DNA of 64,000 bases from the NCBI RefSeq assembly GCF_000725285.1, contig NZ_CP007161.1, positions 1,039,911 to 1,103,910 on the forward strand, read 5' to 3'. Origin of the DNA: Virgibacillus sp. SK37. GTDB taxonomy: Bacteria; Bacillota; Bacilli; Bacillales; Amphibacillaceae. Positions within the stretch are counted from its first letter, which is position 1, and the number at the start of each line of letters is the position of its first letter. The position numbers and the translations under genes were made by a program. The notes beneath the pieces were generated by a model, which saw only the letters and a list, made by a program, of their open reading frames with translations, was not told the DNA's origin and searched no databases. Below are positions 1 through 8,178 of this stretch, piece after piece.

Positions 1-1
1 A

Positions 2-481
2 AACGCTGTCCTGCCACTTGAATTAAAAGGGATTAATAGCAAAACGGCAGATAAACAGGTACGTGAACTATTAAAGGAATTTGGACTAGGTGGATACGAA
101 AATGAATACCCTAGTGAACTATCAGGCGGGATGAAACAGCGGTTATCGTTTCTTAGGGCCGTGTTAAGTGGATCCAATATCCTCCTTCTAGATGAGCCCT
201 TTAGTGCACTTGATGCGATGACAAAGCAATCGATGCAGGAATGGCTTTTAGGGCAGTGGGAAAAACGTAAACAGACGATTCTTTTTATTACACATGATAT
301 AAATGAGGCTTTATTTTTATCTGATCGTATATTTATTTTGACAGAGAAACCAGTTCGAACGTTAAAGGAATTTATTGTGCCGCTTGACCGCCCAAGAAAA
401 TTAAGTGATTTAAATAAACATGCTGTCATTAAGACAAAAGAAGAAATAATGGCGCAATTTCAAGTAGAGGCTACGATATGA
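2..481 (+). CDS. thiZ: ABC transporter ATP-binding protein, ThiZ-like (5' truncated)
   Basis: This is the ATPase of an importer; the reading frame is open from base 2, so the N-terminus with the Walker A motif lies outside the window. Visible are the ABC signature LSGGMKQR, Walker B ILLLDEPFSALD and the switch histidine in ITHD. The stop codon overlaps the start of the permease gene by 4 bases (ATGA), which indicates translational coupling. The ATPase-permease-binding protein order and the binding protein type point to uptake of a thiamin pyrimidine precursor (ThiXYZ family). Nitrate/sulfonate/taurine importers have near-identical ATPases, so the substrate rests on the third gene. Confidence 0.8.
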   Translation, partial: NAVLPLELKGINSKTADKQVRELLKEFGLGGYENEYPSELSGGMKQRLSFLRAVLSGSNILLLDEPFSALDAMTKQSMQEWLLGQWEKRKQTILFITHDINEALFLSDRIFILTEKPVRTLKEFIVPLDRPRKLSDLNKHAVIKTKEEIMAQFQVEATI

Positions 482-1215
482 AAAAATATATTCCCTCTAC
501 GCTATTAATCTTTTTGTTTATTATTCTCTGGGAAGTTGTAGCAAGAATGGTAGATCTAGACTTTCTTTTTCCAACACCATCTGCGGTAATAATGGAACTA
601 TGGGAATTACGAACAATATTAATCACGGAACATCTACCATCGACATTGTTGATAATTATAATAGGTTTAGCCATTTCCATTTTGTTTGGTGTAGGTTTAG
701 CCATTGCTATGAATCAAAGTAAAGCAGTGGAGCAAACATTTTATCCAATTATTATAATCTCACAGACAATCCCAATTATTGCACTTGCACCAATCTTTGT
801 TTTGTGGTTTGGCTATTCCATTTGGAGCAAAGTGGCGGTTACGATATTAATATCATTCTTTCCGATAACCATTAGTACATTCGATGGATTTCGCTCAAAA
901 AGTAAGGAAATACAGGAATTATTATTAACAATGGGAGCCAGTAGAAAGGATATTTTTCTAAAACTAGATATTCCTTCAGCCATACCTTATTTTTATTCAG
1001 GGTTAAAAGTTGCTGTTCCACTGAGTGTGATAGGTGCAGCTATAGGCGAATGGCTCGGCGCACAAGTAGGTCTCGGGTATTTTAGCAGAAGAATGATGAC
1101 ACAATTTGATGGAGCGGGAGTGTTCGCCCCGGTTGTTTTGTTGTCGATGCTGGGAATCCTATTGTTTTTAATTGTTGTCTGGATGGAAGAGCATGTATTG
1201 AAATGGAGGAAGTAA
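478..1215 (+). CDS. thiX: ABC transporter permease, ThiX-like
   Basis: Integral membrane permease of 245 residues, the usual length for the BPD_transp_1 family in NMT1/SsuA-type importers. It has about six hydrophobic segments. The EAA-type loop that contacts the ATPase lies near residues 140-165 (MGASRKDIFLKLDIPSAIP) and is typical of the family. It overlaps the upstream ATPase gene by 4 bases and is followed after one base by the substrate-binding lipoprotein gene, so the three form one operon. Assignment as ThiX rests on the neighbouring binding protein; the permease sequence alone would equally fit a sulfonate or riboflavin-precursor importer. Confidence 0.75.
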   Translation: MKKYIPSTLLIFLFIILWEVVARMVDLDFLFPTPSAVIMELWELRTILITEHLPSTLLIIIIGLAISILFGVGLAIAMNQSKAVEQTFYPIIIISQTIPIIALAPIFVLWFGYSIWSKVAVTILISFFPITISTFDGFRSKSKEIQELLLTMGASRKDIFLKLDIPSAIPYFYSGLKVAVPLSVIGAAIGEWLGAQVGLGYFSRRMMTQFDGAGVFAPVVLLSMLGILLFLIVVWMEEHVLKWRK

Positions 1216-1216
1216 A

Positions 1217-2218
1217 ATGAAAAAGTATTTTATCATTAGTATAGGATTACTTGTAGCAATAATACTTGCCGGGTGTGAAGGGGATAACGGGACGAGTGGT
1301 GCATCTAATGAAAAGGACTTAGGGAATGTTGATGTCATGTTAGATTGGTATCCAAACGCAGTACATAGTTTCTTGTATGTTGCGCTGGAAAAGGGGTATT
1401 TTGAAGAGGAAGGGATAAAGGTTACGATTAAATTTCCTGCAAACCCAACTGACCCACTCAATTTAGCAGCAGCATCGAAGGTTACATTAGGCCTTTATTA
1501 TCAGCCGGATGTGATCATGGCACGAGCAAATGAGGGTATCCCAGTTAAGTCAACGGGTGCAATCGTTCGTTCACCATTAAATCATTTGGTCTTTAAGGAG
1601 AACAGTCCAATTAAAACACCAAAAGATTTGGAAGGTAAAAAAGTTGGCTACCCAGGTATTCCAATTAATGAGGCAATAGTGAGGACAATGGTCGAACATG
1701 ATGGCGGTAATATCGATGATGTTGAGATGAAAGATGTGGGTTTTGAATTAGGCACAGCTTTGATAGCAGATAAGGTGGATGCTGTTGCCGGGGCCTACGT
1801 GAATCATGAAGTTCCAGTATTAGAAAGTAAAGGTTACGATGTCGAATATACAAACCCAACTGATTATGGTGTACCAAGTTATTATGAATTGGTTGCCGTG
1901 ACAAGTGACAAGACCTGGAATGAGCAACAAGATGAAATTGAAGCCTTTTGGAGGGGGGCGGCGAAAGGTTATGAATATATGAAGGAAAACCCTGAAGATG
2001 CACTACAAATTTTACTAGATAATCAGGATGAAGCTAACTTCCCACTTGATAAGGAGGTAGAGGCAAAAAGTATGGAAATACTAATTCCAAAAATGGAATC
2101 AGATGAGGGATTTGGGTCGCAGGAAGAACAGTCCTGGCAAGAAACGGCTGAATGGCTAAAAGAAGTGGGAATAATCGAGGAAATTCCTGATATGGATGAT
2201 ATTTTTGTAAATAAATAA
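1217..2218 (+). CDS. thiY: ABC transporter substrate-binding lipoprotein, ThiY-like (NMT1/THI5 family)
   Basis: A 333-residue lipoprotein with a signal peptide ending in the lipobox LAGC (Cys19), so it would be anchored on the outer face of the membrane. The mature part starts with LDWYPNAVH, close to the N-terminal strand of NMT1/THI5-like binding proteins, and continues with the typical GYFEEEGIKV and LEGKKVGYPG segments. ThiY proteins bind a formylated aminopyrimidine breakdown product of thiamin and feed salvage. No TPP riboswitch can be seen because the operon start is outside the window. Other NMT1-family ligands cannot be excluded. Confidence 0.75.
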   Translation: MKKYFIISIGLLVAIILAGCEGDNGTSGASNEKDLGNVDVMLDWYPNAVHSFLYVALEKGYFEEEGIKVTIKFPANPTDPLNLAAASKVTLGLYYQPDVIMARANEGIPVKSTGAIVRSPLNHLVFKENSPIKTPKDLEGKKVGYPGIPINEAIVRTMVEHDGGNIDDVEMKDVGFELGTALIADKVDAVAGAYVNHEVPVLESKGYDVEYTNPTDYGVPSYYELVAVTSDKTWNEQQDEIEAFWRGAAKGYEYMKENPEDALQILLDNQDEANFPLDKEVEAKSMEILIPKMESDEGFGSQEEQSWQETAEWLKEVGIIEEIPDMDDIFVNK

Positions 2219-2229
2219 ACGTGATAAAA

Positions 2230-2264
2230 AATAACTGGGTTCTGTTAGGATCCCAGTTATTTTA
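2230..2264 (+). terminator. Terminator of the thiZXY-like operon
   Basis: Ten-base perfect stem (AATAACTGGG / CCCAGTTATT) with a 12-base loop followed by TTAT, 11 bases after the thiY stop. Confidence 0.75.
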
Positions 2265-2364
2265 TGGTACGGGCACATAAATTATAAATTATCCGCTTCA
2301 CATCATAAACTCTAAAATAATGTATTCAAGATTGTCTTATTTAATTGTAAAAGTTTTGGGGTTT

Positions 2365-2550
2365 CATGACACAAAGTCCGCGGTGCCACCCTAATTATTC
2401 TGCTTATGCAGAATCGCTTTAATCGTTAGTTAGCTCAAAAGTCCAATTCCAATATACCTTGATACTTGTTTGCACCAACCACAAGCTCTCTAGAAATCAT
2501 TGGGTAATTTTACTACGCCTTTATCATCGCTAATGATATTGATTTTAGTT
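2365..2550 (-). promoter_or_regulatory. Orphan T-box leader, probably tryptophan-specific
   Basis: Read on the minus strand. The T-box core AGGGTGGCACCGCGG (rc of 2378-2392) is exact for the antiterminator bulge that pairs with uncharged tRNA. Upstream are a GATAAAGGCGTAGTA start of Stem I with the AGTA element, an AGAGAG box and the GGTTGGTGCAAAC apical region. The specifier stretch reads GGAATTGGACTTTTGAG, which fits a TGG (Trp) codon by the usual GAA-x-NNN-AC spacing; ATT is the overlapping alternative. Nothing follows it: the terminator 3' arm is missing just after the core, and the next DNA on this strand is antisense to thiY. In B. subtilis trpS sits near yjbC-spx (from memory), so this is probably the leader left after trpS moved or was replaced. 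Confidence 0.82.
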
Positions 2551-2551
2551 T

Positions 2552-2580
2552 ATTATATAAGGCTCTCAATTGAAAAGCAA
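2552..2580 (-). promoter_or_regulatory. SigA-type promoter of the orphan T-box
   Basis: On the minus strand TTGCTT (2575-2580) and TATAAT (2552-2557) are separated by 17 bases. The promoter therefore looks intact, and the leader may still be transcribed. Confidence 0.65.
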
Positions 2581-2622
2581 GAATAAAATATAACCCGTTT
2601 TTGGATGAATGTAGTAATCCAT

Positions 2623-2660
2623 GCAAACAGCAGTCTAAGCAAATACTTGCTGCTGTTTGC
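2623..2660 (-). terminator. Hairpin downstream of ydhK
   Basis: Perfect 11-bp inverted repeat (GCAAACAGCAG at 2623-2633, CTGCTGTTTGC at 2650-2660) just after the minus-strand ydhK gene. There is no good T-run on the minus strand, so intrinsic termination is uncertain. Confidence 0.45.
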
Positions 2661-2669
2661 AGTCCAGTC

Positions 2670-3269
2670 TTATTGAATTGGTGCTAATTCACTTTCTGTT
2701 ACCCATTTGTGGTTTGTTACCTTTTCGCCACCGGTTGTTGGGACATAATCTACCATGTATACAGTAGTCTCTTGCGCAGAGTCAATTTTAGCAGTAGCAC
2801 CGTCCATTCCTTTCATATGAGAGGCATTAATAGTAACCTCAGCTCCAGGTTCCAGTGGTTCTTCTTCCGCGTTTGCAATTTCCTCATGAATGACCCATTT
2901 GTGATTTTCTACTCTCTCACCACCTGTTGTTGGGGTGTAAGAAATAGTGTAAACCGTTGTTGTATATGCCCCAGCAATCGTTGCTTCTGCACCTTCCATT
3001 CCTGGCATATGGTCTGTAGTAATTTTCGCTTTACTTCCAACTTCATAGGTCGGATTTTTGGTACTATTCAGATCTTCAGGAACTTCACCCGAACTTGAGT
3101 GATTCATCTCCCCATGTGAGTCGGAATTATTTTCTTCCGTGGTCTCTGAATTCATCTCCGTATCGGATGATTCTTTTGAGGGAGATTCATCATTACCTTG
3201 TCCGCAAGCAGTAAGCGCTATAAGGGAAAATGGCAACAAAAGACTCATTAAAACTTTTTTTAATCTCAT
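2670..3269 (-). CDS. ydhK: YdhK family lipoprotein with two DUF1541 repeats
   Basis: A 199-residue lipoprotein: signal peptide with lipobox LTAC (Cys21), then an acidic, Ser/Glu/Asn-rich linker to about residue 70, then two copies of a roughly 60-residue DUF1541 domain. Each copy has a xDHMPGM / xSHMKGM Met-His motif, a YxxxYxPTTGGExV strand and an NHKWV motif. Met and His in the repeats suggest metal contact, but no role is established for the family. A good ribosome site (GGAGG) precedes the ATG. It is a single gene transcribed away from its neighbour at 3489. Confidence 0.8.
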   Translation of the reverse strand: MRLKKVLMSLLLPFSLIALTACGQGNDESPSKESSDTEMNSETTEENNSDSHGEMNHSSSGEVPEDLNSTKNPTYEVGSKAKITTDHMPGMEGAEATIAGAYTTTVYTISYTPTTGGERVENHKWVIHEEIANAEEEPLEPGAEVTINASHMKGMDGATAKIDSAQETTVYMVDYVPTTGGEKVTNHKWVTESELAPIQ

Positions 3270-3488
3270 TGTATTTACCTCCTAAATAACAATTCTTCCC
3301 TACTATACCCATAAAAAATGCAGATTATATGCAGACTTGTTTACATTCTTGAAGAATGTTTTGTAGGGGAAGATAAACAAACAGTCCTTAGACAATAACA
3401 AAAACTGACAAAATCTATTATTTTTTATTCAAAAAATGATTATTTTCCTTTATACTGGAAATATAACAGAATGGGAGATTGATAGTTT

Positions 3489-4697
3489 ATGCGATTAGGA
3501 AAACACCTAACCTTTGTCAGCGCTATCTTCGTGTGCTTAATGATACCAATCGTTATTAGCGCAGATGAGGCAGAAGTAGCAAACTTACATAAGGAAAGAC
3601 AGACGAGCATTAAGCCAATTGATGTCGATAAAAAAATGAAGCGATTTACATATGATTCAGGCTATGAATTTGAGTATCCAGACGCAGTCAGAGGAATATA
3701 TGTAACAGGAAACTCGGCTGGGGGCAGTCGGTTTGAGAAGCTTGTTGATTTAATAGAAAATACAGATTTGAATTCAATGGTTATTGATATTAAAGAAGAT
3801 CACGGAAACCTTACTTTCAAGCCAGAAGAAGGCTCTCCGTATGAAGATATTGCGAAAAATTTTATTGATGATCCCAAAAAATTAATGAAAACCCTAGAGG
3901 AAAAAGAAATTTACCCAATCGCTCGAATTGTTGTATTTAAGGATACAGTATTGGCTAAAAAGCGACCTGATTTATCTTTTACCAAGAATGGTGAAGTATG
4001 GACGAATGGAAATGGAGATGCCTTCGTTAGCCCGTTTCAAAAAGAAGTTTGGGAGTATAACATAGAGATTGCAAAGAAAGCAGCAGAAATGGGCTTTCAA
4101 GAAATCCAGTTTGATTATGTCCGCTTCCCGGAAGGTTTCGAGCATAGAGACGAAGAGTTAAATTATTCTCTTGGCGACTATAAGGATGCAGATATGAACA
4201 ACATAAAGAAACGAGTAGAAGCAGTTACTGACTTTGTAGCATATGCGAGGGAAGAGCTCTCTTATTATGATGTAGACGTAGCAGTAGATATTTTTGGATA
4301 TGCAGCAACCTTAGAAGAGACACCTGGGATTGGTCAAAACTTCTCACGTATATCTAAAAATGTAGATGTTATTTCTTCCATGATTTATCCAAGTCATTGG
4401 ACATCCTATTTTGGTATTGAGAAACCGGACACGGAGCCATATAAATTGGTGTCTGAGTATGCGAAGGTGGAAAATGAAGTTTTAGGTAAATTGGAAGACC
4501 CACCTGTTTCCCGTCCATGGATTCAAGATTTTGAAGCACCTTGGTTGTATAGTGGGACTACCAAACAATATGGAAAAGCAGAGGTTGAGGCTCAGATCAA
4601 GGCACTATATGAAAATGACATACACGAGTTTTTATTATGGAATGCAGGAAACTCATACACCGAAAATGTAGACTATAAAGTTGGATTATCAAAATAA
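3489..4697 (+). CDS. Secreted putative glycoside hydrolase (DUF4015 / GH13-like family)
   Basis: A 402-residue protein with an N-terminal signal peptide (MRLGKHLTF...VISADE) and no lipobox, so probably secreted. The core starts with the strand RGIYVTGNSAGG, then VIDIKEDHGNL, then ARIVVFKD, then a QFDYVRFPEG strand and VAVDIFGYAA: successive strands of a TIM barrel as in DUF4015 proteins. The acids in DYVRFPEG and DIFG are in plausible active-site positions. The substrate is unknown. It is a single gene between terminators. Confidence 0.72.
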   Translation: MRLGKHLTFVSAIFVCLMIPIVISADEAEVANLHKERQTSIKPIDVDKKMKRFTYDSGYEFEYPDAVRGIYVTGNSAGGSRFEKLVDLIENTDLNSMVIDIKEDHGNLTFKPEEGSPYEDIAKNFIDDPKKLMKTLEEKEIYPIARIVVFKDTVLAKKRPDLSFTKNGEVWTNGNGDAFVSPFQKEVWEYNIEIAKKAAEMGFQEIQFDYVRFPEGFEHRDEELNYSLGDYKDADMNNIKKRVEAVTDFVAYAREELSYYDVDVAVDIFGYAATLEETPGIGQNFSRISKNVDVISSMIYPSHWTSYFGIEKPDTEPYKLVSEYAKVENEVLGKLEDPPVSRPWIQDFEAPWLYSGTTKQYGKAEVEAQIKALYENDIHEFLLWNAGNSYTENVDYKVGLSK

Positions 4698-4709
4698 AGT
4701 TAAACGGAG

Positions 4710-4740
4710 CAGACCACTAATTATTTAGGGGTCTGTTTTC
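4710..4740 (+). terminator. Terminator after the DUF4015 gene
   Basis: Stem CAGACC / GGTCTG followed by TTTTC. Confidence 0.6.
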
Positions 4741-4961
4741 ATATTAAAGAATATAGGTGCACAACCCAACTTCTTTCAAACTTGCGGCAATTTGATTAAA
4801 ATTCGCTATAAGATCGAGTAATTTGGAATAATATGGGTTGTTCTAAAGAAAAGCTGATGTAAATTGCTCTATTTGGATATCCTACCCTATGAGATGAATT
4901 TAACAAATGGATTTAGTTTCGTTATAATAAAGCAGACTACTAAAAAATAAGGAGTAGATCA

Positions 4962-5555
4962 ATGAATTGGTATGAGAAATTGAACGAGTACTTTCCAGTG
5001 GAAGAAATGAAATCAAAAGAGCATATGGAGATGCTTTTAGATGAAAAGGGGGATGTATATTACAAAGACGAAAGTCCCCTGCATGTAATGATGTACGCTG
5101 AATTCGAAACATTTATTTTTATAGATTATGTATGGGTTTCTTCAAAAGCTCGTGGTCAAGGAACAGGTCATAAACTAATTGAAAAGCTTAAAAAGAAGAA
5201 TAAGCCAATTATTTTGGAAGTGGAGCCGGTGGATTACGAGGATTCAGATACAGAAAAAAGATTACATTTTTATAATAGAGAAGGCTTTACCCACGCCCAA
5301 TCAATTGGCTATAATCGACGCTCACTAGCGACGAATGAAGAAACCCCTATGGAAATTCTATATTGGTCACCAAATGATGACTCTGAAGAGGTTATCTTTA
5401 AGCAAATGAAGCGAATGTATGAAGATATTCATACGTATAAGGATAAAGAGCTGTACGGAAAGGCATATCAATCCGTAGACGAGGTACTTGTTTATGATGA
5501 GGATCGCGATACAGCGGATATTTTAGGAAGTTTAACCTCAAAAGAAAAAGTATAA
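4962..5555 (+). CDS. yjbC: GNAT family N-acetyltransferase YjbC
   Basis: A 197-residue GNAT protein. The acetyl-CoA loop reads ARGQGTGHKLIEKL (about residues 64-77), matching the Q/RxxGxG/A motif. Its place directly upstream of spx matches B. subtilis yjbC, where yjbC and spx can be co-transcribed. Here a terminator at 5567-5599 and 435 bases separate the two genes, so spx also needs its own promoter. The target of acetylation is unknown. RBS AAGGAG at 4950-4955 supports the ATG. Confidence 0.8.
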   Translation: MNWYEKLNEYFPVEEMKSKEHMEMLLDEKGDVYYKDESPLHVMMYAEFETFIFIDYVWVSSKARGQGTGHKLIEKLKKKNKPIILEVEPVDYEDSDTEKRLHFYNREGFTHAQSIGYNRRSLATNEETPMEILYWSPNDDSEEVIFKQMKRMYEDIHTYKDKELYGKAYQSVDEVLVYDEDRDTADILGSLTSKEKV

Positions 5556-5566
5556 AACTATTTTTA

Positions 5567-5599
5567 AAAACCCATCAGTAAGATAGCTGATGGGCTTTT
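5567..5599 (+). terminator. Terminator after yjbC
   Basis: Stem CCCATCAG / CTGATGGG, 8-base loop, followed by CTTTT. Confidence 0.75.
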
Positions 5600-5990
5600 A
5601 AATTCTCCTATTCAACTGCCATCCAATTTACGCTCTTTTTCAACAATATAATTTTCAGTGGGTTTAGCTACTGTAGTAAACATATCCAACATAGTTATAC
5701 GTACGAATTACATTCTCAAGAAATACCCATTTAGGAAAAAACTTTAGATTATTTTCAATTAGAGGGTTTAATTAAAAATGATTAGGGGTAACTTAACATT
5801 AGCGGCAGAAATCCATTTCAACAAACATAAAAAAACCCTAATTTTCTTGAATATCCTCTACCTTTCACTAGACAAATGTAGTATACTTTACATAGGGGTT
5901 AATTAAACTTATTTTAATTTAATAATCGAATAAGTTAATCCGTGTTTTCGAAATGAAAAAACCCATATCAGAATGAGGAGTGAAGTTTTA
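5600..5990 (+). promoter_or_regulatory. Upstream region of spx
   Basis: About 390 AT-rich bases without a gene. A possible -10 (TATACT, 5882-5887) has no convincing -35. The spx ribosome site GAGGAG lies at 5975-5980. No other signal is recognised. Confidence 0.3.
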
Positions 5991-6386
5991 ATGGTAACAC
6001 TTTATACCTCACCAAGTTGTACATCTTGCAGAAAAGCAAAAGCATGGTTAGAAGAGCATGATATACCGTTCACTGAACGCAATATATTCTCTGAGCCATT
6101 ATCACTGGATGAGATCAAAGAAATATTACGTATGACAGAAGATGGTACGGATGAGATCATATCCACACGCTCAAAGGTTTTTCAAAAATTGGATGTTAAC
6201 ATTGAGCAATTGCCAATGAAGGATCTATTCAATTTGATCCAAAAAAATCCTGGTCTGTTACGCAGACCAATCATACTAGATGAAAAACGTCTGCAAGTGG
6301 GCTATAACGAAGATGAGATTCGTCGATTTTTACCTAGAACGGTTCGTACGTTTCAATTACGTGAAGCACAACGTATGGTTAACTAA
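5991..6386 (+). CDS. spx: Transcriptional regulator Spx
   Basis: Spx binds the alpha C-terminal domain of RNA polymerase and redirects transcription under disulfide stress. The protein of 131 residues begins [19 protein letters not shown] with the redox switch C10-T-S-C13 of the ArsC-like fold, and keeps the conserved LLRRPII and [15 protein letters not shown] segments. The length equals B. subtilis Spx, so the ATG at 5991 is chosen over an in-frame upstream start at 5973 that overlaps the ribosome site. Its proteolysis partner YjbH is encoded 6 kb downstream. Confidence 0.97.
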   Translation: MVTLYTSPSCTSCRKAKAWLEEHDIPFTERNIFSEPLSLDEIKEILRMTEDGTDEIISTRSKVFQKLDVNIEQLPMKDLFNLIQKNPGLLRRPIILDEKRLQVGYNEDEIRRFLPRTVRTFQLREAQRMVN

Positions 6387-6406
6387 TCAGATTCATTAAA
6401 TAAATT

Positions 6407-6442
6407 AAAACGCAGATCAGTTGGTGATGATCTGCGTTTTTA
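6407..6442 (+). terminator. Terminator of spx
   Basis: Stem AACGCAGATCA / TGATCTGCGTT with a run of T. Confidence 0.85.
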
Positions 6443-6482
6443 ATTTTAAATAGCCAATACAAAAGCTGACCGTGTAACCAGT

Positions 6483-6522
6483 CTGGAAGTCTTACACTTC
6501 CAGTGAGTAAGCTTACTCTTTT
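6483..6522 (+). other. Two adjacent inverted repeats between spx and mecA
   Basis: CTGGAAG (6483-6489) and CTTCCAG (6497-6503) form one hairpin. Directly after it comes the perfect 14-base palindrome GAGTAAGCTTACTC (6505-6518) followed by TTTT. It may be a second terminator or operators. The remaining 300 bases to mecA hold only a possible promoter at 6734. Confidence 0.5.
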
Positions 6523-6733
6523 GTCCATATTAATTTTATGGTGACAAAATGATGGAAATGGTCTACAATATATTATTAACTATTCTATGATTTATGGGCT
6601 TTTTAATTTCCAATATGATGGAAGTTGTCATACAATAGGACTAAGAAGGATTATATACTCAAGTCATATAGTTTTATATATAGATTTTAATGAATAAATG
6701 GTTAATTGAGGGGACAATGAACCGATTATTATG

Positions 6734-6758
6734 GTTAACGCTTAGAAAATTAGGGTAT
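6734..6758 (+). promoter_or_regulatory. Possible SigB-like promoter upstream of mecA
   Basis: GTTAAC (6734-6739), 13-base spacer, GGGTAT (6753-6758). The -10 matches the SigB consensus exactly; the -35 matches GTTTAA in four of six positions. Weak evidence on its own. Confidence 0.3.
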
Positions 6759-6832
6759 AGTTTACTGTAATCTGTTTCATCAAAGGTGAAGTTGTCTCTT
6801 CCACCTAACTATTATCAGAAGGGAGAGAATAG

Positions 6833-7531
6833 ATGATGGAAATAGAAAGAATAAATGAAAACACGGTAAAATTTTATATTTCATATATCGATATTGAAGA
6901 TCGTGGTTTTGAGCGAGAAGAAATCTGGTATAACAGAGAACGTAGTGAACAATTATTCTGGCAAATGATGGATGAAGTTAATTATAAAGAAGAATTTAAT
7001 GTAGAAGGACCGTTATGGATCCAAGTTCAAGCATTGGAGAAGGGTCTGGAAATTATAGTAACAAAGGCACAGGTTTCTAAAAATGGAGAAAATATTGAGC
7101 TTCATACAGAGGACGGCCATACGGTAGATCTTCCTGTTGATAAGAAAATTGAAAACATGTTGGAAGATAAATTCGGTGCGAAGCAGGAAGAAGATACGGA
7201 AGAAATGGAAGATGATCACATGGAGGATAACCTCTGGATTATCGTTAATTTTGATGATTTTGAAGATGTTATTCAGTTAAGTCATTATTTCCAGGATATG
7301 ACTGGCATTACTGAGGAAATCTTGTATTTCTATAAAAATAAATATTATTTATATCTGGAATTCTCTCAAGACGTACTGGATGATAATATACAAGAAGACT
7401 TGATTAGCCAAGTATTTGAGTTTGCGAATGATGCGGACATTACAATTCACATGTTAGAAGAGTATGGTAAGAGAATTTTATCTGAAAACACATTTGAGGA
7501 AATCAGAGAACATTTCCCTGCTAATATCTAG
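6833..7531 (+). CDS. mecA: Adaptor protein MecA
   Basis: MecA hands ComK and other substrates to the ClpCP protease and assembles ClpC. The 232-residue protein has the conserved N-terminal recognition domain (MEIERINENTVKFYISYIDIEDRGF, then the WYNRERSE motif), an acidic linker around residues 112-130 (EEDTEEMEDDHMED), and a C-terminal ClpC-binding domain. Start: tandem ATGs at 6833 and 6836; by homology translation begins MEIERI (6836), and the GGGAGAG ribosome site fits either. Gene order spx-mecA-coiA is as in B. subtilis. Confidence 0.95.
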   Translation: MMEIERINENTVKFYISYIDIEDRGFEREEIWYNRERSEQLFWQMMDEVNYKEEFNVEGPLWIQVQALEKGLEIIVTKAQVSKNGENIELHTEDGHTVDLPVDKKIENMLEDKFGAKQEEDTEEMEDDHMEDNLWIIVNFDDFEDVIQLSHYFQDMTGITEEILYFYKNKYYLYLEFSQDVLDDNIQEDLISQVFEFANDADITIHMLEEYGKRILSENTFEEIREHFPANI

Positions 7532-7562
7532 GCACACTCAATAAAAGAGGGTGTCTTTTTTT
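7530..7562 (+). terminator. Terminator of mecA
   Basis: Imperfect stem CACACTC / GAGGGTG followed by a long T-run. Confidence 0.6.
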
Positions 7563-7576
7563 TGGGCCTAAAAAAA

Positions 7577-8070
7577 TGTGTTAGGGTGTTAAACTAATTC
7601 ATAATTTAGATAAAATGCGAAGTAACTTGTGTTGGATGGAGTAATTAATCTTACAGAGGAAGCACCCATTGATTTGCGTTTCAGGCGGACGCTTTCCGCC
7701 AGCATGGCCTCAGCCGCTTCCTCCGCTACGCTCCGTCCAGGGTCTTCGCCTCATGCTATTCCGGCAGCCAATCAATTCGTACACAGCATATTCTGGATCT
7801 ATGTGAACTTAATTTTTCTCCGTAGATATAATAGGAAATAGTAGCGAAGGGGAAATGTGGAGACTCCTGCGGGAGGAGAGGCCTCGATGAGACCCCCGAA
7901 CGCGCTATAGGGATTGGAAGGCTAAAGTCGCGACGTCGTGTCGCAACGCCTTCATGACCAACATCCTGTTGGCCCGAGGCTCATCAGCCGCCCGCGGAAA
8001 GCGGAATATTTCCCCGTAGCGGTGATTTACGCAGCCTCTATATTCTTAGCTAGTTCGTATTTTCCTCCTA
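7577..8070. repeat. Composite interspersed repeat block (copy 1)
   Basis: A GC-richer block in an AT-rich genome. The left edge (7577-7629, ending AAAATGCGAAGTAACTT) recurs at 19069-19121 and 42849-42898. Inside are unit A in reverse orientation (7680-7777; GCGGACGCTTTCCGCC ... CTCCGTCCAGGGTCTTC) and unit B in forward orientation (7849-8003; GGAGACTCCTGCGGGAGGAG ... GCCGCCCGCGGAAAGCGGA). Unit B here is interrupted by about 65 bases (7904-7970). The right edge at 8049-8066 (TAGTTCGTATTTTCCTCC) is roughly the inverse of the left edge. The whole block is the reverse complement of the arrangement at 19.1-19.6 kb. A 70-codon ORF at 7629 lies inside the repeat and is not considered a gene. Confidence 0.75.
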
Positions 8071-8178
8071 CTACGAAGAAAAAAACTGCATGTAGTATTG
8101 TTTGAACACCTTTTTTACTGCCAAAGAAGGGTTTTTATAATCTTTGTTGAATTATAAACAATGGAGGTGAGCTATTTT

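Noticed and set aside
7629-7841. 70-codon ORF between mecA and coiA
   Set aside because: It lies inside the composite interspersed repeat; the translated sequence is repeat-derived.
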